Part shown: positions 30,343 to 39,592 of the stretch, in pieces | Layout: each line of letters opens with the position of its first letter | How positions within the stretch are numbered: position 1 is the stretch's first letter | NCBI GenBank assembly: GCA_022649165.1 | Contig: JALCNR010000006.1 | Coordinates: 1 to 64,000, forward strand | Length of the DNA: 64,000 nt | Source: Actinomyces sp. | GTDB lineage: Bacteria > Actinomycetota > Actinomycetes > Actinomycetales > Actinomycetaceae | Direction of reading: 5' to 3' | Program-made: the position numbers and the translations under genes | Notes under the pieces: model-generated | Told to the model about the DNA's origin: nothing | Database searches by the model: none | Seen by the model: the letters and a program-made list of their open reading frames with translations, nothing else

Positions 30343-31232
30343 ACGACCTCCTCGCGGTTCTGGAGTCCGTCCTGGTGGAGCCCTGGAGCTACACCTTCAT
30401 GCAGCGGGCGCTCGTCGTCGGTCTGGTCACCGCGCTGGTGTGCGGGGTCATCAGCTGCTGGCTGGTGCTGATCGGGTGGTCCCTGATGGGCGACGCGATC
30501 TCCCACTCGGTCCTGCCCGGCGTCGTCATCGCCTACATGCTGGGCCTCCCCTTCGCCGTGGGTGCGCTCGCCTTCGCCCTGATCGCCGTCGCGATGATCG
30601 GATCGATCCGCCGCTCCGGCGAGGTCAAACCGGACGCCGCGATCGGCATCGTCTTCACGACGCTCTTCGCGCTGGGGACCGTCCTCGTCTCGGTGACGCC
30701 GAGCCAGACGGACCTCAATCACATCCTCTTCGGGAACCTCCTGGGCGTGATCAGATCCGACATGGTCCAGGTCATGGCGCTCGGCGCGATCGTCCTCGTC
30801 TTCATCCTGGTCAAGCGGCGCGACCTCACTCTGTTCGCCTTCGACCCGATGCAGGCACGGGCCATCGGGCTGTCCCCGCGGTTCCTCAGCGCGTCGCTGC
30901 TGGTGTCGCTGGCGATCACGGTCGTCGTGTCCTTCCAGGCAGTCGGGTTGATCCTCGTGGTGGCCATGCTGATCACCCCGGGGGCGACCGCGCGGCTGCT
31001 GACCGGGAGCATCTGGCGGATGCTGTGGATCTCGCCATTGGTCGCCGTCGTCGCCGTGCTGACCGGCATCCTGTCGAGCTACGCGCTCGACGCCTCGTCG
31101 GGCGGGATGATCGGCGTCTCCCTGGGCGTCCTGTTCGGGATCACGTACCTGGCGGGGCCGCGCGGGGTGATCACCGAGGCCGTCCGCCGGCGCCGGCGCG
31201 GACGCGCCCGCGCGAGGGCCGTGACGGCCTGA
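30339..31232 (+). CDS. Mn/Fe-type metal ABC transporter permease
   Basis: This 297-residue ABC-3 family permease has about eight membrane helices. Typical motifs are WLVLIGWSLMGDAISHSVLPGVVIAYML and VGLILVVAMLITPGATARLL, and it ends in an Arg-rich tail. It completes a three-gene importer (binding protein, ATPase, permease). A dyad overlaps its stop codon. Confidence 0.93.
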   Translation: MNDLLAVLESVLVEPWSYTFMQRALVVGLVTALVCGVISCWLVLIGWSLMGDAISHSVLPGVVIAYMLGLPFAVGALAFALIAVAMIGSIRRSGEVKPDAAIGIVFTTLFALGTVLVSVTPSQTDLNHILFGNLLGVIRSDMVQVMALGAIVLVFILVKRRDLTLFAFDPMQARAIGLSPRFLSASLLVSLAITVVVSFQAVGLILVVAMLITPGATARLLTGSIWRMLWISPLVAVVAVLTGILSSYALDASSGGMIGVSLGVLFGITYLAGPRGVITEAVRRRRRGRARARAVTA

Positions 31233-31242
31233 CCGTCACGGC
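31218..31242. terminator. Hairpin covering the stop codons of two convergent genes
   Basis: GCCGTGACGG and CCGTCACGGC form a perfect 10-bp stem with loop CCTGA. It contains the permease stop and the stop of the opposing oxidoreductase gene. No T-tract is present. Confidence 0.6.
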
Positions 31243-32348
31243 AGCAGGGCGTGCGCTCCGACGTGTTCGCCGTGCAGCACGGCCTCATGGGCCTGGGCGG
31301 CCTCCTCCAGCGGCCAGACGCCCGCCAGCACCGGGCGGACCAGCCCGCGCCGGACCAGCGGCCAGACGTGGGTCTCCAGGGCGTCGCATAGGGCGGCTTT
31401 CACCTGCCCAGGCTGTGAGCGCAGCGTCTCGGCGTGGACGGACAGGTTGCGGCTGAGCATCCGCTCCAGGTCGATCTCCGACCGGGTGCCGCCCAGCAGC
31501 CCGATGACGGCCAGCGTCCCGTGGTTGGCCAGGGACTTGACGTCATCGGCGAAGGATCCCGCGCCCGACACGGACAGGATGATGTCGGCGCCGTGCCGGC
31601 CGGTCTGCGCCCTGACGAATGCCGGCAGGTCGTCGGCTCGGTCCAGGGCGGCCTCGGCCCCGAGTTTCACACAGACCAGTGCCCGTTCGGGGGAGCCGGC
31701 GGTGGCCAGGACCCGGCAGCCGAGCGCGCGCGCGATCTGGATGGCCGTGCTCCCGACGTTCCCGGTCCCGCCGTGGACGAGGACGACGCGCCCCTCGTTG
31801 TCTGCGGGGACGGGAGAGAGCCCCCCGATGCGCACCAGGTTGAGCCAGGTCGTCGCCGAGGCCTCGACCAGGATGGCGGCGGCCGCGAAGGCGGCGGTGC
31901 CGCGGGTGAGGCGCGTCTGGAGGGCGTCCTCGTCGGAGACGGCGGAGAACCCCGGGTGGTAGCGCGGGTCCTGGGCGGGATCCAGGTCCGTGAGAGGCAG
32001 GGGCATGACCTCTCCGTCGTCTGCCAGGCATAGGTCCGCGCACGCGCCGCCGGCCACCAGCGCGCACACGGCGTCGCCCTCGTGCCAGCGGGAGACCCCG
32101 GGGCCGACGGAGGCGATCGTGCCCGCGCAGGCGAGTCCCAGGGTGAGCGGGGAGCCGGCCGGCGGGACGTAGCGTCCCCGCGACTGCGCAACGTCCGCGC
32201 GGTTGACGCCAGCGGCGACCACGCGGATCAGGACCTGGCCGGGACCGGGTTCGGGCACGGCGGCGTCGACGAGGGCGAGGTGCGGGCCGATGCGCCGCAC
32301 CGCGGGATCCTCCGGACAGGTCTCGCTGAGGGTTGACAGGGTGCGCAT
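31236..32348 (-). CDS. Zinc-free medium-chain dehydrogenase, quinone oxidoreductase type
   Basis: This 370-residue MDR-superfamily protein has a GroES-like N-terminal domain (VVAAGVNRADVAQSRGRYVPPAG) and a Rossmann domain with HGGTGNVGSTAIQIARALGC. The catalytic and structural zinc Cys clusters of alcohol dehydrogenases are absent, as in NADPH:quinone reductases. Substrate is unknown. It converges on the metal permease with three bases between the stops. The start has only a weak ribosome-binding site, so the N terminus is uncertain. Confidence 0.85.
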   Translation of the reverse strand: MRTLSTLSETCPEDPAVRRIGPHLALVDAAVPEPGPGQVLIRVVAAGVNRADVAQSRGRYVPPAGSPLTLGLACAGTIASVGPGVSRWHEGDAVCALVAGGACADLCLADDGEVMPLPLTDLDPAQDPRYHPGFSAVSDEDALQTRLTRGTAAFAAAAILVEASATTWLNLVRIGGLSPVPADNEGRVVLVHGGTGNVGSTAIQIARALGCRVLATAGSPERALVCVKLGAEAALDRADDLPAFVRAQTGRHGADIILSVSGAGSFADDVKSLANHGTLAVIGLLGGTRSEIDLERMLSRNLSVHAETLRSQPGQVKAALCDALETHVWPLVRRGLVRPVLAGVWPLEEAAQAHEAVLHGEHVGAHALLP

Positions 32349-32409
32349 ATCCTCATTGTCTCGCCTCAGGTACCCGAGCGGAATGGGGTCGGCTAGGATC
32401 GGACAGTCT

Positions 32410-32496
32410 GGAGGGCTGACCGAGCGGCCGAAGGTGACGGTCTTGAAAACCGTTGTGCCGGCAATGGCACCAAGGGTTCGAATCCCTTGCCCTCCG
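32410..32496 (+). tRNA. tRNA-Ser(UGA)
   Basis: This class II tRNA has acceptor arms GGAGGGC and GCCCTCC, anticodon TGA at 32444-32446 in CTTGAAA, a long variable arm (TGTGCCGGCAATGGCACCA) and T-loop GGTTCGAATCC. CCA is not encoded. Confidence 0.95.
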
Positions 32497-32590
32497 CGGC
32501 TGTCGGCCCCGTCCTTCCGAGTCTTCCGCCGGGGGCGGGGCTGCGCCTTGCGGGTGCGCCGTCGTCGCTCGCCCGTCGAGGAGTGTCCCC

Positions 32591-33610
32591 TTACAGCGGC
32601 GCGATGCTTCCGTGGTCGATGAGCTGGGGAGGAATCAGCCGGATGACGTGTGGTCCCGTGTCGTGCGCCGACAGGCGCCTGATCAGCTGCCGGACGGCCA
32701 GTGACCCCAGTTGCTCAGCTGCGGAGTCGACGGAGGAGTACTGGAGGGAGAATGTCCGGCCGAACTCCTCGGAGAAGCGTCCGATCACGGCGATGTCGTC
32801 CGGAACGGTCAGGTTCCTTTCGGCAAGGATGCCCGGCAGCGCGGCGGCGGCCGCCTCGTTGTTGAGGAGGACGCCGGTGCAATGAGGGTTCTCGTCGAAG
32901 ATCCTCTGCAGGTCATCCCCCACCTCGGGTTGCATGGACGCCGCATCGTAGGTGCGCAGGGAGACCCCGCGGATGCGCGCCTGCTCGAGAGCGGCGTCCC
33001 GGAGTCGCCAGACGTAGGCGCCGCCCCGGTCGACCACGTGCTTCGGCTGGGAGACGAGCACGAGATCCTGCCGACCTGCGTCGCTCAGGAGGTCGACCAT
33101 CAGGCGCCCCGCCTCCTCGAAGTCGAGGTCGAAGACGTCGACTCCGCGGGGATCCTCGGGAAGACCGACGAGGACGACCGGTTGGCTCATCTCGCGGGCG
33201 AGCGGAAGACGGTGGTCGTCGGCGGCGACGTTGAGGAGGATCGCACCGTCGATCATCTGGGAGGTCGACACCCGACGGAGGGACTCGACCCCGTCCTCGG
33301 CGGTGGTGAGCAGGATGTCGTAACCGAGCTCCTGCGCAGCCCGGGACACCCCCAGAATGTACTGGAGCATCGCGGGGGCGAACTCGTCCGGGTAGAACTC
33401 CGCCATCAGGCCGATGACCCGCGTGCGGGAGGACTTGAGCGCCCGGGCCCCGGCGTTGGGGGCGTACCCGAGCTCCTTGACGGCGGTGGAGATGCGTTCC
33501 TTGACCTCGGCGCTGATCGGGCGCTTGCCCGATAGCGCATAGGACACCGTGCTCCGGGAGACGCCGGCGAGATTCGCGACGTCAGCGATCGTGGTCACGG
33601 TCTGTTCCAC
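32591..33610 (-). CDS. LacI-family transcriptional regulator
   Basis: This 339-residue repressor has an N-terminal helix-turn-helix (TIADVANLAGVSRSTVSYAL, about residues 6-25), the hinge YAPNAGARALKSSRTRVIGL and a periplasmic-binding-protein-like effector domain ending in a dimer region (SSVDSAAEQLGSLAVRQLI). It lies 83 bp downstream of the GH31 gene on the same strand. It probably controls the glycoside hydrolase/sugar transporter operon through palindromes at 41003-41093. The effector is probably a sugar released by that system. Confidence 0.93.
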   Translation of the reverse strand: MEQTVTTIADVANLAGVSRSTVSYALSGKRPISAEVKERISTAVKELGYAPNAGARALKSSRTRVIGLMAEFYPDEFAPAMLQYILGVSRAAQELGYDILLTTAEDGVESLRRVSTSQMIDGAILLNVAADDHRLPLAREMSQPVVLVGLPEDPRGVDVFDLDFEEAGRLMVDLLSDAGRQDLVLVSQPKHVVDRGGAYVWRLRDAALEQARIRGVSLRTYDAASMQPEVGDDLQRIFDENPHCTGVLLNNEAAAAALPGILAERNLTVPDDIAVIGRFSEEFGRTFSLQYSSVDSAAEQLGSLAVRQLIRRLSAHDTGPHVIRLIPPQLIDHGSIAPL

Positions 33611-33693
33611 CTTCTGGGCTGTGGCAAGGTCGCCAGGCGTCCTCCGCCGACCCCCGGGAAGGAGGGGTCGCGCATCTTGCCCCGGATGTCATC

Positions 33694-35733
33694 CTACCTA
33701 TCGCTCAGCGCGCTCTGGATCCGTCCGAGCAGGTGCTCTCCGGCGCCGTCGCGTCCGAAGACCGGGATGGACCCGAGGTCGACGGGGGTCTCGACCCATT
33801 GCCCCCCTGCGCGGAGCGACCCGTCCCGGAGATCGGTCCACGTCGCGCCTGTGGGCAGGTACAGCCGACGTGTCGTGGCACCCGGCTCGAGGACGGGGCA
33901 GACCAACAGGTCCGCTCCCAGGAGGAACTCGTCGTCGATGGTCCAGCAGACCTGGTCGTCGGGGAACTCGAGGAACAGTCCGCGCATGACGGGAGCGCCG
34001 GTGTCATGGGCCTCTCCCATGGCGCGGGCGACATCGTCGTGCAGGACGCGGCGCAGCCGGATGCAGTGCTCGAGGATCCGCGTGGTGTCGCCGCCATAGA
34101 CCCAGGGCTCGTCGGGAGCGCCCGAACGCAGTCTCGGCGTGCCGTCGGCCGCAGCGACGTCCTCGAAGGGGAGGCGGTCGCCGTGAAGGCGCATGACGGG
34201 GCAGAAGGTGCCGAACTGGAACCACCGGACCAGTAGCTCCTGGAATGCGGGATCCTCCGTCCGACCGCCCGTGAACCCGCCGATGTCCGTGGTGAACCAC
34301 GGTATTCCGGAGGCTCCGAGGTGGATGCCGATCGGGATCTGGTTGGCCAGGTCGGCCCACGTGGAGTGGATGTCCCCCGACCAGAGAACGACGCCGTACC
34401 GCTGGCTGCCAGCCCACGCGCACCGGACGAGGTTGACGATGTCGGTCTGGCCGTCGCGCCGCTGTCCCTCGAAGAACGTGCGGGCGAAGAGCTGGGGGTA
34501 CAGGTTCCCCACCTCCAGGGCCGGGCCGGTGAAGTGACGGTAGACCGAGTGGTCGTAAACCCCGTACTCCGGTTCGGCCTCGTCCAGCCAGAACATCCGA
34601 ATGCCGTGAGACCCGTAGTTGCGGCGGCACATCTCCCACAGGAATTCCCGCGCCTCGGGGTTCATCACATCGATGAACAGGGAGGGGCCCTGGAACGACA
34701 TCTGCGCGTCCATCCCCCGGTCGGTGCGGACCAGCAGGTTCCGGGACGACATCTCGGCGAAGTTCTCACTGTCCAGGGCGACCTGGGGCCATATCGACAC
34801 CATGAGCTCTGTGCCGAGGCTCTTGAGCTCGCTCGTCATCGCGTCGGGATCGGGCCAGAATTCCTCGTCGAACCGGTAGTCGCCCATGTGGGGCCAGTGG
34901 AAGAAGTCAGCGACGATGACGTCCAGCGGGAGGTTCCGCTCCTTGAAGGTCCGGGCGGTGTCGATGATCTGCTGCTGGTTCCAGTAGCGGAGCTTGCTGT
35001 GCCAGAAGCCCATCGCCCAGTCGGGGAACTCGGGGGCATGACCCGTGGCGTCGGCGTATGCGTGGAGGATTTGGGACGGCGTTTCCCCGGCAGTGATCCA
35101 GTAGTCGAGCTGCCGGGTCATCCGAGACTCCCAGACTGTCCGGTTGACGGCGAACGTCGCCGAACCGATGGAGGGGTCGTTCCACAGCATTCCGTACCCG
35201 GCGCTCGAGATGACGAACGGCACGCTCGCCTGGGAGTTGCGTTGCATGAGTTCCAGCGTCGTCCCCTTGAGGTCGATCTGGTGCTGCTGGTACTCGCCCA
35301 TGCCCACGAGGTGCTCCGACGGGTCGGAAGCGAACGAGGCGCTGACTGCGAAGGAGTCGCCGGCGAGCGGGCGGAAGTCGCGCGCGCGCAGGTTGAGGGC
35401 GCCCCCGGGGTCGGTCTCCTCGAGCAGGGCGCGCCCTGAGGCGTCCGTGAACCGGAGGCGGCACCGGTGGAGGGGCCGCTGGCGGACTTCGCTCAGGACC
35501 GTCTCCTCGTGCATCTCGACACGGAGACCGCCGTTCGTCATGACGACGAGGCCATCGGTCCGGGTGAAGGAGACCTCCGTGCGGCGGGCCGGTGTCAGCA
35601 GGGCGTGCTCGGAGTCGATGATCGGTCCGACGGGGACGGATCGGACCCGGACGGAATCGGGTCCCCAGGGCTGGACGAGGACGGTCTCGGCGTCTCCACG
35701 CCACGTCATCCTCGCATCGTCGATGGTGATCAT
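33694..35733 (-). CDS. Glycoside hydrolase family 31 (alpha-glycosidase, possibly alpha-xylosidase)
   Basis: This 679-residue GH31 enzyme has an N-terminal beta domain, a catalytic barrel and C-terminal beta domains. Nucleophile Asp is D384 in IRMFWLDEAEPEYG and the acid/base is D454 in LWSGDIHSTWADL. WHSKLRYWNQQQIID, PLDVIVADFFHWP and WFTTDIGGFTGG are family landmarks. No signal peptide is seen, so it acts on imported oligosaccharides in the cytoplasm. It overlaps the GH127 gene by four bases. Pairing with a beta-L-arabinofuranosidase suggests a plant-derived substrate; exact specificity is inferred. Confidence 0.9.
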   Translation of the reverse strand: MITIDDARMTWRGDAETVLVQPWGPDSVRVRSVPVGPIIDSEHALLTPARRTEVSFTRTDGLVVMTNGGLRVEMHEETVLSEVRQRPLHRCRLRFTDASGRALLEETDPGGALNLRARDFRPLAGDSFAVSASFASDPSEHLVGMGEYQQHQIDLKGTTLELMQRNSQASVPFVISSAGYGMLWNDPSIGSATFAVNRTVWESRMTRQLDYWITAGETPSQILHAYADATGHAPEFPDWAMGFWHSKLRYWNQQQIIDTARTFKERNLPLDVIVADFFHWPHMGDYRFDEEFWPDPDAMTSELKSLGTELMVSIWPQVALDSENFAEMSSRNLLVRTDRGMDAQMSFQGPSLFIDVMNPEAREFLWEMCRRNYGSHGIRMFWLDEAEPEYGVYDHSVYRHFTGPALEVGNLYPQLFARTFFEGQRRDGQTDIVNLVRCAWAGSQRYGVVLWSGDIHSTWADLANQIPIGIHLGASGIPWFTTDIGGFTGGRTEDPAFQELLVRWFQFGTFCPVMRLHGDRLPFEDVAAADGTPRLRSGAPDEPWVYGGDTTRILEHCIRLRRVLHDDVARAMGEAHDTGAPVMRGLFLEFPDDQVCWTIDDEFLLGADLLVCPVLEPGATTRRLYLPTGATWTDLRDGSLRAGGQWVETPVDLGSIPVFGRDGAGEHLLGRIQSALSDR

Positions 35734-37745
35734 GAGGCCTCACTAGAAGGGGAGCAGGGGAGGAACACGCGCATGGCCGAGGTCCCCCGTTCTGCGCGGT
35801 CGGAATAGGGAATGAGCGTGACGGGCCCGACCGGGTGCGGTTCCCGTGGAACGGCCGGCCCGTAGGCGGCACTGCCAGCGTGTGGCAGCGGGAGGCCCCA
35901 GGCGCCGACGGAGACATCTCCGCTCGCCCGGTCGGCGACGGTCGAGGGGTCGACGAGAATCTCCTCGAGGTCCGTCGGCGGGGGGACGTCGCAGGACTCC
36001 AGGCAGAGGACCTGGGGCCCCCGCTCGAAGGCGACGCACCCGCGGACCGCATCGATGTGGGGATCCGGGAAGGTCGCGCGAGCCGACATCGGCAGGAGAA
36101 GCTCGAGACGGTCATGCGCGTGCGCACGGAGGTCGACCCACCCGGGGTCGACGCGTCGGGGCGAGGAGGACCGGAGGTCTCCGACGCCCGGGCCCTCGGC
36201 CAGGATCGTCGCCCCTTCGGCCCAGGATGGGATCCTCAGTCGGAGGTCGACACCCTGCTTGGGAGCCTCCTCGACGTCGATGCGGATCCGTCCGTCGTGG
36301 GGGTAGTCGGTGTTCTCCGCGAGGGCGACCGGCGCTCCTCCGACCTCGGTGCGGATCTCGCAGGTGGCGTACTGGAGGAGGGCGAGACGTCCGTCCTCGA
36401 CGGAGGCCGAGTATGAGCCGAGCGACGCCAGGGTCCGCGCGATGTTGGTCGGACAGCAGGCGACGTCGAACCACTCGGCCCTGAAGGCCGAGTTCGCCCG
36501 CGGCGAGGGCGGTTCAGTCACCGTGCCCTCGCCGCGCTGGTGGAGGGTATTGGCGTAGAAGAAGGCGTTTCCCTCCGAGGAGACGGCGCCGGCGACGACG
36601 TTGTGGAGGGTGCGCTCGATCTGGTCGACGAACTCCACTGATCCGGTGGCCAGGTAGAGCCGCCACGAGACCATGATCGAGGCGATTCCCGCGCAGGTCT
36701 CGCAGTAGGCGCGGTCGGTCGGCAGTTCGAAGTCCTCCCCGAAGCCCTCGTCGGCGTACCGCGACCCCATTCCGCCGGTGAGGTAGGTGCGGCGGGATAC
36801 CGTGCGGTGCCACTGGCCGTCGAGGGCCTCCAGCAGCGCGTGGTCTCCCAGGTCCACGGCGATGTCGACGGCGCCGGCTGCCAAGTAGAGCGCGCGGACG
36901 GCGTGTCCGGACCAGACGGTGCGCGAGAGAAGGGGGACGTCGTCCTGGAAGTAGTCGCTCCCCAGCAGGACGGGAGGAGGCAGCGTGCGGAACCCCCTCC
37001 GGCGGACGAACAATTCCGCCTGTTCGGTGTAGCGAATATCGCCGGTCGCACGGCCGAACTCGGCGAGCCCCATCTCGATCTCGGGGTGCCCGCAGAGGCC
37101 GCCCGGGGCCTCCGGTCCGAACCGCCGGCACACGTGGTCGGCGGCGCTCCGTGCGGCCTCGACCAGAGGATCGTCGCCGACCGTGCGCAGCCGGGCGACC
37201 GCCGCCTGGAGCAGATGGCCGAGGCAGTAGAGCTCATGGCCCAGGGAGAGGTTGGAGTACCGGGAGGCCTGACCGTCGTGGCCGTAGCAGGTGTTGAGGT
37301 ACCCGTCCGCGTCCTGGGCTGCAACGATCCGGTCGCTCAGCGCGCGGAACGTCGCATCGGCAGCGGGGTCGCCGGTCCGGTGGAAGTCCCAGGCCATGGC
37401 CTCGAGGAGCTTGTAGACCTCTGAGTCGACGAACTCGAACCCTGCGTGTGGACGGGCGGCCGTCCGCCCCTGTGCCACGACGTCGAAGTTCTCGATCCAT
37501 CCGAGCCTCTCCATCCATGCCAGGCAGTGGGGGATCGTCACCGAGGAGTTCGTGTCCTGGTGGCGGCCCCAGAATCCTCCGCGGAATCGCAGTTCCGTGC
37601 TGTCGAGGCCTCGACGGGGGAGGGCCGGCGAGAGGACGGGGAGTGCGGGCCCGTGCGTGTCGGCAGGTGGGGCCGGGACCTCCGTCGGGTCGGAGACAGC
37701 GGACGACGGCCCCTCCGTCGGGGGGATCGTGTGATCAACGGGCAT
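35730..37745 (-). CDS. Glycoside hydrolase family 127 (beta-L-arabinofuranosidase-like)
   Basis: This 671-residue cytoplasmic enzyme matches GH127, which releases beta-L-arabinofuranose using a zinc-bound Cys nucleophile. The ExC...CC centre is present: E349 and C351 in YCETCAGIAS, C430 and C431 in DVACCPTNIART. Spacing agrees with HypBA1. Other landmarks are FRGGFWGRHQDTN, DADGYLNTCY and NLSLGHELYC. There are about 45 extra Pro/Ala-rich N-terminal residues. It starts six bases after the permease stop and overlaps GH31. Zinc dependence is notable so near a zinc-scavenging locus. Confidence 0.92.
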   Translation of the reverse strand: MPVDHTIPPTEGPSSAVSDPTEVPAPPADTHGPALPVLSPALPRRGLDSTELRFRGGFWGRHQDTNSSVTIPHCLAWMERLGWIENFDVVAQGRTAARPHAGFEFVDSEVYKLLEAMAWDFHRTGDPAADATFRALSDRIVAAQDADGYLNTCYGHDGQASRYSNLSLGHELYCLGHLLQAAVARLRTVGDDPLVEAARSAADHVCRRFGPEAPGGLCGHPEIEMGLAEFGRATGDIRYTEQAELFVRRRGFRTLPPPVLLGSDYFQDDVPLLSRTVWSGHAVRALYLAAGAVDIAVDLGDHALLEALDGQWHRTVSRRTYLTGGMGSRYADEGFGEDFELPTDRAYCETCAGIASIMVSWRLYLATGSVEFVDQIERTLHNVVAGAVSSEGNAFFYANTLHQRGEGTVTEPPSPRANSAFRAEWFDVACCPTNIARTLASLGSYSASVEDGRLALLQYATCEIRTEVGGAPVALAENTDYPHDGRIRIDVEEAPKQGVDLRLRIPSWAEGATILAEGPGVGDLRSSSPRRVDPGWVDLRAHAHDRLELLLPMSARATFPDPHIDAVRGCVAFERGPQVLCLESCDVPPPTDLEEILVDPSTVADRASGDVSVGAWGLPLPHAGSAAYGPAVPREPHPVGPVTLIPYSDRAERGTSAMRVFLPCSPSSEAS

Positions 37746-37751
37746 CGGTTC

Positions 37752-38573
37752 TCAGTCCTTCACCGCACCGGCGGTGACCCCGGCGGCGACGTACTTCTGG
37801 GCCAACACGATGAGGAAGGCCGCGGGAACGGAGGCGACGGTGGCGGTGGCCATGATCGCGTTCCAGGTCGTGGTGTTGTTGCCGATGTACTCGTAGATGC
37901 CCAGGGTGATGGGGATCAGGGAGCCGTTGCGGTCGAGCGTGGAGGCGAAGATGAAGTCCGACCACGACCACAGGAACGCGAAGAGGGAGATCGTGAGGAT
38001 CGAGTTCCTGCTGATCGGCAGCGCGACGGACCAGAAGGTCCGCACAGGGCCGGCGCCGTCGATCTTCGCGGCCTGGATGAGCTCGCGCGGGATCCCGGCC
38101 ATGTAGGTCGAGAAGAGCATGACGCCGAACGGCACCGCGACCGTCGAGTCGGCGACGATGAGCCCCCAAATCGTGTCGAGCCATCCGAGCCGGACGTAGA
38201 TCGCGTAGAAGCCCATCGCCATGACGACGCTCGGGATCATCTGGGCGACGAGGAGGACGAAGTTGATGGGCCGTGCCCCCGGCACCCTCAGCTGGGTGAG
38301 GGCGTAGCCGGCGGGGAGCGCGATGACGAGTGTGACGATCACGCATCCCAGACCGATGAGGATGCTGGTGAGCAGGTTCGGAAGCTGGTCGTGGAGGGCA
38401 CTGGCGTAGCCGTCGAGCGTTGGGTTCGACGGGAACCAGTTTGGAGGAGTCTTCCGCATGTCCTCCGTCTTCGTCAGGGAGACGTTCGCCATCCAGTAGA
38501 CGGGGAAGAGCATGAGCGCGGTGAAGATCAGCCCCAGAACGGTGTGGACGAGGTTGTGTCGCGTTCTCATCAT
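37752..38573 (-). CDS. Carbohydrate ABC transporter permease (MalG-like)
   Basis: This 273-residue CUT1 permease has six membrane helices. The EAA loop is IQAAKIDGAGPVRTFWSVALPISRNSI, and the N terminus has the typical MLFPVYWMANVSL. It overlaps the upstream MalF-like permease by four bases. It works with the binding protein at 39593-40873; the ATPase is not in the locus, as is common for CUT1 systems sharing MsiK-type ATPases. Confidence 0.93.
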   Translation of the reverse strand: MMRTRHNLVHTVLGLIFTALMLFPVYWMANVSLTKTEDMRKTPPNWFPSNPTLDGYASALHDQLPNLLTSILIGLGCVIVTLVIALPAGYALTQLRVPGARPINFVLLVAQMIPSVVMAMGFYAIYVRLGWLDTIWGLIVADSTVAVPFGVMLFSTYMAGIPRELIQAAKIDGAGPVRTFWSVALPISRNSILTISLFAFLWSWSDFIFASTLDRNGSLIPITLGIYEYIGNNTTTWNAIMATATVASVPAAFLIVLAQKYVAAGVTAGAVKD

Positions 38574-39538
38574 TGTTCCTGCCTGCGTTGGACGTTCAGA
38601 TAGAGGATCCCGACGGCGAGCGCGAGGACGATCAGAAGGTTGCCGATGGCGGACGCCGTCGAAAAATCAGGCTGTCCGGTGCCGAACGCGTTCCGGTAGG
38701 ACATCACGGCCAAGGTGAGCGAGGAGTTGCCGGGCCCGCCCTTCGTCATGATCCAGATGATGTCGACGACCTTGAGCGTGTAGACGAATCCGAGCATCAG
38801 GGTGATCGCGGATACGGGGCGGAGGAGAGGGACGGTGATCCGCCAGAACTGCTGCCAGGAATTCGCTCCGTCCAGCGAGGCCGCCTCGTAGAGGTCCTCC
38901 GAGATGTTCTGGAGTCCCGAGTAGAGGATGACGAGGTTGAACGGAATGCCGAGCCAGATGTTCGCGATCGTCACCGACACGAGAACCAGTGTCGGCGAGG
39001 TCAACCAGTTCACCGGCGTCCCGCCGAGCAGGGAGATCAAGGAGTTGATGACCCCGTAATCGCTGTTCATCATCCACGACCAGATGGACCCCGAGACGAT
39101 GAGCGGAAGGAGCCACGGGATCAGGAAGAGGCCCCTGAGAAGGGTGGAGAGGGGGAAGTGCTTGGTGAAGAAGACGGCGAGGGCGAGTCCCAGTGAGTAC
39201 TGGAAAAGGATTGACACCACTGTGAAGAACAGGGTGTTCACCAATGCAGTGCGGAAGGCCGAGGACTGGAGCACCGCGAGGTGGTTCGACCACCCGACGA
39301 AATCGGCGTTGCCCTGCATGAATGCGCGGACGTTGTAGTCGTGGATGCTGAGATCCACGTTGCGGATGAGCGGATAGAGGTAGAACAGAACCAGGTAGAG
39401 GACGAGGGGCGTGACGAACGCCAGTCCGAACCACCTGTCGCTGCTCGTCGTGCTGGATCTCCCGGGCTTGGGGGTGGCGCGGTCGACGACCGCCCCACCC
39501 CCAAGCCTCAGGGTCTCCGTCGCTTGTCCGGAAGCCAT
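38570..39538 (-). CDS. Carbohydrate ABC transporter permease (MalF-like)
   Basis: This 322-residue CUT1 permease has an N-terminal tail of about 40 residues and six helices. The EAA loop is LYEAASLDGANSWQQFWRITVPLLRP, and LFYLYPLIRNVDLS marks helix 1. GAGGAG upstream supports the ATG at 39536-39538; an in-frame ATG five codons earlier is less likely. It lies 54 bp after the binding-protein gene. Confidence 0.93.
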   Translation of the reverse strand: MASGQATETLRLGGGAVVDRATPKPGRSSTTSSDRWFGLAFVTPLVLYLVLFYLYPLIRNVDLSIHDYNVRAFMQGNADFVGWSNHLAVLQSSAFRTALVNTLFFTVVSILFQYSLGLALAVFFTKHFPLSTLLRGLFLIPWLLPLIVSGSIWSWMMNSDYGVINSLISLLGGTPVNWLTSPTLVLVSVTIANIWLGIPFNLVILYSGLQNISEDLYEAASLDGANSWQQFWRITVPLLRPVSAITLMLGFVYTLKVVDIIWIMTKGGPGNSSLTLAVMSYRNAFGTGQPDFSTASAIGNLLIVLALAVGILYLNVQRRQEQ

Positions 39539-39592
39539 CAGTTCTCTCCTCACCTGGTCCTCGACGGCCCGGCGACCGACGAGACCATCGGG

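Noticed and set aside
28550-31232. Second zinc (ZnuABC) importer
   Set aside because: The binding protein has Glu in place of the third zinc His and the Mn-type LWPVNSETEGTPQQI stretch, and the upstream box resembles DtxR rather than Zur sites.
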